Assembly (NCBI RefSeq): GCF_008831285.2
Contig: NC_045139.1
Coordinates: forward strand, 35,065,706 to 35,129,705
DNA: 64,000 bases
Reading direction: 5' to 3'
Source of the DNA: Nymphaea colorata
Lineage: Eukaryota > Streptophyta > Magnoliopsida > Nymphaeales > Nymphaeaceae
Made by a program: the position numbers and the translations under genes. This document shows positions 24,896-34,313 of this stretch, in pieces. How positions within the stretch are numbered: the stretch's first letter is position 1; every line of letters begins with the position of its first letter. Below the pieces are notes generated by a model. The model saw nothing but the letters and a program-made list of their open reading frames with translations, was not told the origin of the DNA and did no database searches.

Positions 24896-24918
24896 AAAGT
24901 GGGTATACCTATTAATTA
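24896..24918. other. 23-base junction sequence between duplication copies A and B
   Basis: AAAGTGGGTATACCTATTAA plus TTA fills the gap between the end of copy A (CTGTGCC) and the start of copy B (AACTGTAACTT). It belongs to neither copy, because copy B continues differently after its CTGTGCC. The same 23 bases occur at 18006-18028. Confidence 0.75.
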
Positions 24919-26690
24919 ACTGTAACTTCCTTAATAGCCTTTCTTTTCTTACTTTTAGGCGTAGTAGACAAGTGAGCACTTTCTATCCTATCATGCTTCA
25001 ATTTCTCATCTTCTTCCACATAATGCGAAATGAGCTCATTAAGAGTCAATTTCTCCTTCTAACAGTTATAACTAACTTTAAACTGTCCAAACTGTGGTGG
25101 AAGAGAAAGAAGAACCATATGTACTATAAAGTCTTCGAATAACCTCAGACCAAACACCTGTAATTTTGAAGCAATATGAGACATTTCTATAATGTGCTCC
25201 CGTATGTTCCCCTTACTTTTATACTTCAGCGTCACAAGTTTACTCAAAAGAGTGTTTGTTTCAGCCTTTTCATTTTTAACAAAACGTTTTTCAATCTCTT
25301 CAAAGAACGCCTTGGCACTAGCCTTTTCAGTAATAGAGCCCCTAAAATTTTTTGGGATTGATCTCTTCATGATCATTAGACACATGCAGTTTGAGCGTTC
25401 CCACCATTCAAAGTACCGCTTATCCTCATGGGAACTTTCATCTGTTGGATGAGGTGGGCACGACTCCCTAAATGCAAGGTCTAGATCCATACAACCCAGA
25501 ACAATCATGACTGTTTCTTTCCAGTCCTTAAAATTTGAATCATTTAACTTAGGAACAGTACTCAAATTTGCAGATATCATGAAAGCAGAACTCACTATAC
25601 AAAGAACAAAACAAAGCATGCTCACAATCAATAAATGTACAAAGTTGAAATAACAAATATAAATGAATTTAAACACAATGGCCCAAAACCCATCACAAGG
25701 TACCGGTGCAACGCTAATATCCAATCTTTGGATTGAAATATTAACTGCAAGTGGTATGTTTGGTCAACAATGAATATAGATAATTAACCCTGTCAAACAA
25801 CGAGTCTATCTTTAGATTGACTCGTTATTCACATGGAAACCTGAAAAATTATCACATATTCATTGCCCTGTATACTTAAACCTGACTAAGCAACAATCCT
25901 CCTTTGTGTTGATCATTACCCGCATGGTTTAAGTATACTATCATATAATGTTTAAAACAGGTAAATTCATACAACAGGGGTCACTTTGGCGACATAAAGT
26001 ACTCATCTCGAACAACAGACATGGCCAAAGTTCAAATTCACATTCCAAACATTCATCTAAAGTACACCCACAAATTAACAACATGCAAAACATAATGCAT
26101 AAACCAAATTACATACAAAATTTTCCCTACATTAAATCCAAAACCAAATGATTCAATGATGTGACACATACAAAATTGCCTTACATTGAATCTCAAACCA
26201 AATGATTCAATGATATGGGCTCAAAAGAGTTTAAAATTTCAGGAATTGGTACCATAATTATGTTTAAATGGGTCAGGAACCACTGAATCGGCCTTAAAAT
26301 GGCCCGTACCATAATTATGTTTTTGCTTCGATTTCCGCCCCCTTTTTCTCTGTTTTGAGAACGGTTAAAAACGGCAGTCGATGGCAACGAAGGCCACCGG
26401 CGACGTTGGGTGGGCGCCGGCTGGTCCGACGGGCCCGTCCGGCGATAGCAATGTCGCCGGCGGTCGCCCTTCGCAGGCCGTCATAGCTCCCAACTGTCGC
26501 TCCTCACTGCCTACTCCTCCCTGTGCCCCTTTTCCCTTTTCTTCCTCTTGCGTGGCTGCGACAGGTGCAGAGGAACCACCGGCGGGCCACCGGCGGGTCG
26601 CGCCAGGACGGCTGTCGCCTTCCGGCGACGGTTGCCTGTCGAAAACTGGCCGTCCCTTCGCCATACTTCCCTGTGCCCCAGGCGACTGCA
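24917..26690 (-). repeat. Internal duplication of the copia element, copy B
   Basis: The second copy of the gag-plus-leader block runs from AACTGTAACTTCCTTAATAG to ACTTCCCTGTGCCC. A deletion of about 620 bases relative to copy A lies at about 26309-26328, next to a repeated GTACCATAATTATGTTT. Confidence 0.85.
25059..25724 (-). pseudogene. Copia gag, copy B (longer open frame)
   Basis: This 221-codon open frame runs from MDISVAPVPCDGFWAIV through LNDSNFKDWKETVMIVLG, YFEWWERSNCMCLMIMKRS and NTLLSKLVTLKYKSKG to LSLPPQFGQFKVSYNC. It is the UBN2-type gag core that packages copia RNA. It ends before the zinc knuckle, which is only next to copy A. It lies closest to the 5' LTR and is the better preserved gag. 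Confidence 0.85.
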
Positions 26691-26830
26691 GCGGAAGCCC
26701 GACGGCTTCCGTTGCTTGCCCATGATTTTTTTTTTTTTTTTTGAAACTCACAGCCAAGAACAGGGAAGAACCGAACGAGAAGACGCACAAAAAATCATAA
26801 AAAAAAATCAACGATTCAACAAAGAACATG

Positions 26831-26845
26831 GGCTCTGATACCAAA
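26831..26845 (-). other. Primer binding site of the copia element
   Basis: On the minus strand TTTGGTATCAGAGCC directly follows the 5' LTR. TGGTATCAGAGC is the standard complement of plant initiator methionine tRNA and fixes the element's orientation. Confidence 0.93.
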
Positions 26846-27306
26846 TGTTGGGATTTCTCCCCTCATGCATATACAAAACCAAACGTATATACCCTAAAAC
26901 ATGATCTGCTAAATCATTGAAATAAACAAAACCTTAAACCGAAGCGGAAGCGTACCTGAATCCATCTGAAATGCACGGACAGTAGATCGCGGTAGGATCT
27001 TCCAGGGTACGTGCGGTGCGCGTGAGGTCTCTCTTAAATGGGGAAGAGAAAACCCTATAAACCAAAAGCAACTGTTCGCACGACCCTAGGGACCACTACC
27101 ATTATATAATGAGGACAATTACGGATTCGACCCATCAAAGAGTCTCTAATTACGTACTGGTATCTATACATTTCAAAATTACCTCATACCATCTAAAATG
27201 ACGTAATATCCCAAAATGCAATCACTTAAGCAAATATTTACGTTAAAACAGCCATAATGTCTGAAATTCCTCATAGACATATGCCGGTCCGCCAAATGAT
27301 CTTACA
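26846..27306 (-). repeat. Right LTR (5' LTR of the copia element)
   Basis: This 461-base LTR runs from TGTTGGGATTTCTCCCCTCA to GATCTTACA. It matches the left LTR along its length with scattered substitutions and a small length difference near position 55. The target duplication GTAAA follows at 27307-27311. Confidence 0.93.
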
Positions 27307-28754
27307 GTAAATGCCAGAGGAAGCCAAAACTGTGCAATATACAGTGACACTGAGAAAGCGAATTTCTCTTATTGCAGGGGAAGCTTGATCTAGGTCTTGT
27401 TCAAGCTAGGTGCACTTTTGTGAATAAGGATGATTTTTGGACTGTTCCAGTTGGGGAGTGCTTATGAGTGGGTTGTCACAGAGAAGACTAGGAGATCATG
27501 GGAAACAGATCTAGTAGCAGTTGCAGAGAGGGAATCTGTAAAAATGAAACAGCACAAGCTCCACAGACAAGCTTCTGAATCTGCATTGGAGACACTAAGT
27601 AAAATGAGAGAACAGGAAGAAGCTCCTTCTCCCAAGAAGAAGGCCAATCGCATATATAGCAAGGAGCTAGCTCTTGCCCTCCTCCTCCTCACAGCAGCAG
27701 TAAGAAGTCTACTGTCTGCTCAAGGCATCCATTTCTACTTCCTTCTGTTTCAAGAATTGTCTTTTCTACTTGTTGGCTTGGACTTAATTGGAGAAAAGAT
27801 AAGCTGATGCTTTCACGTGTCTTTTCTTTCCACTCTTTGAGTAGTATATAATACATAGCACACAAGAATTCATGTTTGTGATGCCCACCATTGTACAACA
27901 ATGATATGTACATTTAATTCATTTATATAATGGAAAGAAAAAGGCTTTCCCTTCTGGGTGAACAAATTTCGGAATTTTGGTCGGAGTATCAGTTCACATT
28001 ATCTTTACTTTTTCACTGTTATTTTTCCTTCGTAGTGCAGGAATATTTTGGAATCATGGCCATTGATATTCGATAGCATTTCATATTTTTCTTTTTAGTG
28101 CACTGTTTTCTCATAACATTCTTGAAAAAAGTCTCTCAAATTTTCTATCTTGTTCATCAAACAGTGTTAATTTTACCACGTTAAATTCTACCATGTCATC
28201 AAACAGAACCTCAGATTGGAAAAGAGAGAAATTTCATCCTGCAAACTTTTCCAAAAAAATTTACTATAATAAATTTACCACGTTAAATTCTTCTTGTGCA
28301 TCAAACGGACCTAAGAGATGCCATATGATGATATTTTAGGATATTATAAATGTGACAGACCAATTTGAATAATAAACTACATAGAAATACACAATCAGAA
28401 AATGCTTTTAATGTATAAGAAGATGTTTCTAAGATATACTAGATGTCATTGGGAGTGAGAAATTCATATATTAGACATCACTATGCACATAGCATTGCAA
28501 ATAATTGGAGACAATATCACATCACTATATCTTTTTTAGATAAATTTCTTGTTTTTTTTGGCCAAAAATTTCTGATCATTATTGACTATATTCCAAAGTA
28601 GTCCTTACTTTATAGGTTACCATAATATCAATTAGTTGCCCAATGCAAGATCGACTTATTAGAGGAAACTCTGCCTTCGACGGATACATTAATAACCAGC
28701 CGATTACAAACTTATTAAAAATAATTTAAGTTTTTATGTTAATCTAATATAAAG

Positions 28755-28840
28755 AAATGTGTAGGATGTCGAGGTTCTTGTAATATATATAAGAACGAAA
28801 TGTGTAGGATGTCGAGGTTCATGTAATATATATAAGAAAA
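28755..28840. repeat. Tandem duplication, 43-base unit
   Basis: AAATGTGTAGGATGTCGAGG and the following ATATATATAAGAA are present twice in a row, with one or two differences. Confidence 0.85.
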
Positions 28841-29311
28841 TTGAATGGTGATTGTTTTTTCTGAAATTACCTAGCCGCCTAACCAGAGTCATTCGATGTA
28901 ACGTAATGGATGGTTACGAGAAATCAAGGAAAAAGAGGTGATAAGCATTTTCATCTTAATTTACACATCTTTCAGTTTGTTTTTTTCTTAACTATTCATC
29001 TACTTCATATGGACGGTCTAGCTTAAAGGACTAGATGACTCTTTATAACTAGAGTCATTATTTATACACACGCACAATATCTCTCTCTCACACACACACT
29101 CTTTTTCAGATGTTCCTGTATTCAGATTTCAATACATATGATCAGAATCTGAAATCGCAGTTGAATCCGTTCCTGTTCCGATTTTTATTTCACATCCGAC
29201 AATGAATCTGATTTTAAAGCCGATTAAGAACATGTTAAAAGCCTACTTTGAAATTGTGTGAACATTAAAGATTATAGGATATTTATATAAAATTAAATAT
29301 TCAGGATCAGT

Positions 29312-29914
29312 TTAATTGGATTCATTAAGGAAAATAGGACCCAAATAGTAAATGAACTTGTGTTCGAGATCTGATAATGATCCCCTTCGATTACACGTGA
29401 ATCTCAGAGGTTTATACCTGACGGATCCAGATTCAGTTTGAAACTTCAGTTTAAAATGGACACACTCTACGTTTGAGGAGCGTTCCTCCCGCTCTTGAGA
29501 CGCAAAGAACAGGATGTCCCGTTCTTTGCTTATTAAAAGTGGGAACGAAAAGAAGCTCTGAATTTCTAGTTCGAAGTATAAAAGGGGTACAATTTGTCCC
29601 GAACCAACTGGACGGAATATTCGGGCTAGCAAAGGACAGGAACTAAAATGGAACCAAGTGGAGATGAAAGCGGGAACGAGGGGAACCGACTCCCACCAAC
29701 TCCAATTCGTACGAATCACGAGCCTGCCTTCCTCGAGACTATCAAAAGACAACCCCAGAACGCTGCAGAAGTCCAGAACCGATTCGTCTATTCGAGTCTT
29801 CTGGACTGAAAACCAGTTCAAGGATACGTCTCGGTCTTGTTTTGTCAAACGGCCATCGGTCGAGGCATCGATCTCAATCTGAGTGCCACCCAAGCAGTTC
29901 CGAATCCAAAGCAC
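29312..29914 (-). other. Unidentified 200-codon open frame
   Basis: This frame is open for 603 bases in sequence that is richer in GC than its surroundings (about 29400-29900). The translation (for example LDFCSVLGLSFDSLEEGR and SSCPLLARIFRPVGSGQ) has mixed composition, with no signal peptide, clear membrane protein pattern or known motif. There is no evidence for introns or a promoter. It could be transferred organelle DNA, a decayed gene or chance. Confidence 0.25.
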
Positions 29915-31179
29915 AGATTTTATGAATGGATCGGGTCTTGACAGTATGGACTATCCATAGGGATAAGTTAATATGTATTTGGTTCGCTTGCACCTTTAAA
30001 TTTTAAATTCCGTTTCATTGTTCTAGGAAATGCCATGCAAAATTTGGTTTTCACCAAAAAGTCATGGTTTGAGGATATCATCCAAACGCTACCATGAACT
30101 TACATATCTTTTACATACTAAAATATAAAGGAAGATGTGGTATAAGTTATTTAATATTTTACATAATTTTAATGTATGGATATTTTCAAGTCGGTTTAAT
30201 GTGAAGTTATAATTGTTAGTTTGATTCTTATGAGCTTACGAGCGATATTCAATTATGAAAAATGGATACACGACACTCTAGTTGATAGATATATCATTTT
30301 CTACCCAGATTTCAAAACAGCTTTAGCCCGAGGAGCAAGAGGAAGGGCTTCGACCACTTGGGGGTATCTCTTTGTTCCTTTCTATTTTTTATTTTTGTTT
30401 CATGGATTGATCCAAATTAGCTCTTGAAGTTAAATTCTTGATTTACAACTCCTTTTCCTTAACATAGGGACTAACATTTTCAACTGACATGAGCTCATTC
30501 ACTCATTACATGAAGGTTGATAGGTCGCCGATAAAAGAGATGAAATTGCCTGTAAACTGCAAACTTTGAGGGATTGATTTCTCTTCATAATGTTTCCAAA
30601 GAAGAGCCCTAAAAACAATGTGAGAAGTGAAGAAAATCTGTTCCCCAACTTAATGAGAGCACGCTTTATGATGCTTCGGGGTGCCCCTAGAAACATTTTG
30701 GAACCAAGAAAATCCAAATTTGAAGCCGAGACTCCGAGTCCCTGGCCTCGAACCGGCGGTCAGTATTGGAAAATGGTTCAAGCGGCAGATTAATCATTTG
30801 TCAAATAATCAGCACATCCCAAGAAAAATGAGATAGAAAAAGAGAGGGTAAGAGTCACATGAAGTTGCAGGTGAAAAGAAAAGCTGTTCTTGTCCGCATC
30901 CTGCAGAAACACTGCCATCCTTTCTGTTTTTATCTGAAGCTCTGAACGTTCACCACTCAGTACTGTACAAAAAGAGAAAACCAGTAAGTCTCTCTCTTTG
31001 GCTGTAGCTTTCCTTTCAAAATGAACATAGAAAAGCACTAGCCTTCTCTCTGTCTCTCTTTTTCTCTCTAGTTTAGCTTTACCAACAGGAAAAGCAACCC
31101 CTTCCATTTACAGTGAAAGCTAGAAGCGTCTATTTCTTTCTCTTCTGAGCCAAAGAAGTTCTGTTGAACAGCAACAACA

Positions 31180-31569
31180 ATGATTCCAGTGCAGCTGTTG
31201 GTCATCATTTGCCTAGCCATCTCAATGGCAAACTCTGCAGCATCCTCTTCCGATATCATACCAACCATCTCTGCTTCGCCTGCCGTAACGCCTGACCCTG
31301 TTGTCGGCACACTGCCCCCACCAGGCCTGTCGCCGGACCTCACTCCTCGTTTCCCTTCTCCTAAAACGAGCACCAGCCCATCCCCTCCCGCCCCTCCCTC
31401 CTCCAACTCCCCACCGAATTCCGCAGAGGCTATGGCGCCGGGACCGGCCGGCTCGGAAGAAGCCCCTGCTCCTGCTCCTCTGCCGGGAGGAAGCTTTACT
31501 CTCTCGGCTACTGTAGGCTTCTTCACCTCCACGTTCGGAGCCTTCCTCTGCTTTCTCATCCTTGCCTGA
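31180..31569 (+). CDS. Arabinogalactan-type Hyp-rich GPI-anchored protein
   Basis: A single exon encodes 129 residues. Residues 1-20 (MIPVQLLVIICLAISMANSA) form a signal peptide. Residues about 30-105 are rich in Pro, Ala, Ser and Thr, with dipeptides such as SP, AP, PSPKTS and EAPAPAPLPG that are sites for proline hydroxylation and arabinogalactan addition. The C-terminal LSATVGFFTSTFGAFLCF is a hydrophobic tail of the kind replaced by a GPI anchor. This is the layout of classical arabinogalactan proteins, which sit on the outer plasma membrane and wall. The start context is AACAACAATG, with no earlier in-frame ATG. The specific orthologue is not recognised. The reverse-strand frame over the same bases is a shadow. 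Confidence 0.75.
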   Translation: MIPVQLLVIICLAISMANSAASSSDIIPTISASPAVTPDPVVGTLPPPGLSPDLTPRFPSPKTSTSPSPPAPPSSNSPPNSAEAMAPGPAGSEEAPAPAPLPGGSFTLSATVGFFTSTFGAFLCFLILA

Positions 31570-31879
31570 TTCAGGCCTTTTGGAGTTTTACGTCCATTCT
31601 GGGGAGTTCAGCATCTTCACCAGCGTTGCACAGAGTCTTAGAGGATGGCGAGAATTGGAAATGGCGATGGCTGAAGCGAAGAGTACTACTGTTGGTGCCC
31701 TTCGGTGGTAGTGATCTGTTTAGTATTATCGTTGCTATTGTCTCTATTGATATTATTACTTTGATTATTATTATCACTAGTCTTATTCTATCTTCTAATG
31801 ATGCGAACATGGCTATGTTTCACGATGTATTGCTTCTATCTAGCTATGTTAATTTGCATAACTTATTGTAAGTAGGGCG

Positions 31880-32013
31880 ACTCTTAAAAGTTAAAGCTAA
31901 ACCAGCTTTAGTTCCAAATTAATTTACATTGGGGATAAAGGTAAAAAAATTTACTGAGTTTCTCTGCAATTCATTTTTGACGCTAGGAGGTTACCATTAG
32001 GAGCATTCATTGT

Positions 32014-32044
<31 letters not shown>

Positions 32045-34220
32045 CTGTTGGGCCTCCTACCATCTTCATTGGGAACAGATAAGTTGACCATATGGATGTA
32101 AGGACCCTTGGGAGATGCTTTCTGATTGACGAGTGTAGGAATTTCCTCTATATATGAAATATGAATAGCAAGTGGTCATGGAGGAGCAGTCAGCAGTCAA
32201 TTATATTACTGAAGGTCTTCCATCTTCTATGAAATTTCAAGGTGGAACGTGTCATCAAAGGCTCATTTGGTGTGGAGGTTATTCATTAACTGGTTGTGAT
32301 TCATTCCCCACAGATTTTAGATTCGAGGGTATTTAAAATCCATGATAGCTGGAATCCACAATTTTATCAAGCTGTAGATTTCAGCACGCTATAGTGTTAA
32401 TATATATATATATATATTTATGATCCGATGGGGGTGGAATAGAGGGTGGGCACACCTCAAAACCATGGATCTTAGATTCATGATAATCAAATGTGACCTT
32501 AAAGTATTCATTATCCCAACAAAAGACAGTATTTCACCACACTGCTCGAAAATAAAAGCTAAAACCTTTTTCCTAGTCCCTGACTTTTACCCTCATGAAC
32601 AAAGGCTTTGTCGATCCTTCATGAAAGCAATTAACTAGTACAGTGAGCATAATGCCCATTAGAATCAAACTTACGACGAATGATGCAATCCAATGCTAGC
32701 TTGACTAACTACGTTATCCCCCTCGGACATCTCCTCGACCAAATACGCCATGATCAAGGTCGTTGAAGAGGGAGGCCGCCATGGATGACCTTTTTCAATT
32801 TTCAGGCCGTCAGGTGCTCTCTTAGAGGGTGACTGATTTGTCGAAGGCGCACGATCTATGAATCGCGTTGTGTGGATTTGGACTTCAGCATGTTGCGAAT
32901 AAAATGCCCTTTCCTTTTCTTGTTTCCGAAAGGCTGAATTTGGCAAAAGTTACTCGAACCTAGTGCTGTCAAGATTGTTCGTGAAGTCAAATTGTTAATT
33001 GGCCAAGCCACCTATTCATTTAATGAATCGATGGATTCAATTACTTGGGGAACCGGTAAAAAGTATTTAGAATATTATTTTTCAAAAAAAAAAACAATAG
33101 AACAATTGAATAAAAATGCTTAAATTTTATTTTAAAATGTTTTAAAAATAGCACATGGTACCCTCGAATCAGCTTGCCGTTGATTCAATTCGATTGGCCT
33201 GACCAATCATGTTAAAAACTCAAGGACCTAGTGGCCCACGACAACAGCACCAAGCAGGTGGCCGACATGAGTCAGCTTTGACGTATGAACACTTCTCAGC
33301 AGGTGGCTGGGTTTGTTTCGGGAACAACCATGAACACCATTTACTTATTACTTGATCTCCATCCTGCTCGCGTTATTAGAATCAGGAATTGAATCGAATG
33401 GCAGATTCATCGTTCAGCAATCCATCTGGATCGGCTACCAACAAAATGTTAATATACGCATTTACTTGAAAATTAAACAGGCAGCCGGCGAAAACCCCTC
33501 AACAATCGGGCCCGACTTTGGCAACATTAGACCTATTAATACAGAAGCCACCACATGCTTTCGACGTCAAAGCTAGAGAAGAGAGGGACGACTCCATTTT
33601 GGCCAACTTTTTGTTCATAATCCAACAAAAAAGGTAAACCAAGTCGAGTAAAGGAACTTCTTAGGAACCTTAAAGGGGCGACTCTGTTCTTAAAGAGAGA
33701 AACCACAGGCAGAGTTATTAAGTAAATGTTTGAAGAAACGGAAATTGCACAGCATCTTCTTAAATTGCAGATTCTCGTCCTTGCAATCTGAATTAAGGTT
33801 ATTCGAGCTACGTTGACCTTGAGGAATCGTGATTGAATCCCTCTCTTTTTGTACGTACGAGCTATTAAGCAAATATGCTCGGGCTCATATTTATAACGGT
33901 TCAGTTTCAGCCCAGTTTCGTGCTCCTTCGCCAATTGCGTGTACTTCTAACACTGAAACAAGCCATCGAATACAGCCCAATATTCCCATGATGATGATTC
34001 CGTGCACTTAAAAAAACAGCCAAATAAGCTAACAGGCCAAACTGCAAAACTTGTTGATGTTAAACCCTGAGAAAGAAGAAAAGATGCCACTTCTTTGATC
34101 TCGCCATGCTTCTACTACTAACTAGAGAAAGTTTAACCGCGCAAGAACATGAAAGAGGTTCGAGTTGGTGGCTGGCTCGAACCCTACATACATCAAGCGA
34201 CGAAAATGAATTAAGAGTTC
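31880..34220. other. Gene-free spacer
   Basis: The stretch contains a 30-base T run (32015-32044), a TA repeat near 32400 and AT-rich repeat remnants (33050-33150). A 132-codon minus-strand frame at 33934-33536 shows no recognised domain. I support no gene here. Confidence 0.5.
32015..32044. repeat. Poly-T run, 30 bases
   Basis: An uninterrupted run of 30 T follows GTG. It could be the tail of a retroposed copy on the minus strand, but no source sequence is recognisable beside it. Confidence 0.9.
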
Positions 34221-34313
34221 TATGAAGAATCAAAACAAAGATGAAGATGGCCTAATCATAGTTTGGGAAATATTGCAGACAAACCCACTAGTCAAAATCC
34301 CTCAGAACCTCTC

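Larger units (their letters stand above)
19623..27306 (-). mobile_element. Degenerate Ty1/copia LTR retrotransposon
   Basis: The element is bounded by two LTRs starting TGTTGGG and ending CTTACA and by the target duplication GTAAA. It is read on the minus strand, so the right LTR (26846-27306) is the 5' LTR. It has an initiator-methionine-type primer site (TTTGGTATCAGAGCC), gag, a zinc knuckle, a protease-like segment, then reverse transcriptase and RNase H remnants. The integrase core and the first part of reverse transcriptase are largely missing, many frames are broken, and the leader plus gag region is present twice. The LTRs differ at roughly one base in 15-20 by eye, so the insertion is not recent. 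The element is not autonomous. Confidence 0.93.
19434..27807 (+). pseudogene. CSLC-type cellulose-synthase-like pseudogene, internally deleted and split by a retrotransposon
   Basis: The first piece (19434-19591) follows a TAG acceptor and encodes VNILYRQRF, then [19 protein letters not shown] up to PYFK, ending at a GTATGC donor. FDAD is the first aspartate motif of family-2 glycosyltransferases. About ten bases are missing between IK and NLKA, which shifts the frame. The second piece starts after a TTGCAG acceptor at 27378 with [15 protein letters not shown]. It then jumps to the C-terminus: [16 protein letters not shown], then [20 protein letters not shown] and LDLIGEKIS before the stop at 27807. 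The central catalytic region, including the remaining aspartates and the QxxRW box, is deleted and the junction is out of frame. CSLC enzymes make the glucan backbone of xyloglucan in the Golgi. The intron (19592-27377) holds the complete copia insertion. This copy cannot make an active enzyme. Confidence 0.85.
28085..31175. other. Spacer with MITE ends and an unexplained open frame
   Basis: Two related MITE-type ends occur at about 28168-28211 and 28268-28316 (TTACCACGTTAAATTCT followed by CATCAAACAGAACC or CATCAAACGGACC). A 43-base tandem repeat lies at 28755. A 200-codon minus-strand frame (29914-29312) has no recognised domain. The last 200 bases before 31180 probably include the promoter and leader of the arabinogalactan-type gene. 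Confidence 0.5.

Noticed and set aside
24440-25142. Several overlapping plus-strand frames of 100-175 codons in the GC-rich segment
   Set aside because: They lie in the leader of the copia element, on the strand opposite to its genes. They recur in duplication copy B and show no domain; GC-rich sequence has few stop codons.
31068-31559. 163-codon minus-strand frame opposite the arabinogalactan-type gene
   Set aside because: It is the shadow of the proline-rich coding strand; the plus strand has signal peptide, Hyp-type repeats and anchor signal in the right order.
33536-33934. 132-codon minus-strand frame
   Set aside because: No recognisable domain, signal or intron structure, and no promoter; the translation is of mixed composition. 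It could be decayed sequence, but nothing supports a gene.
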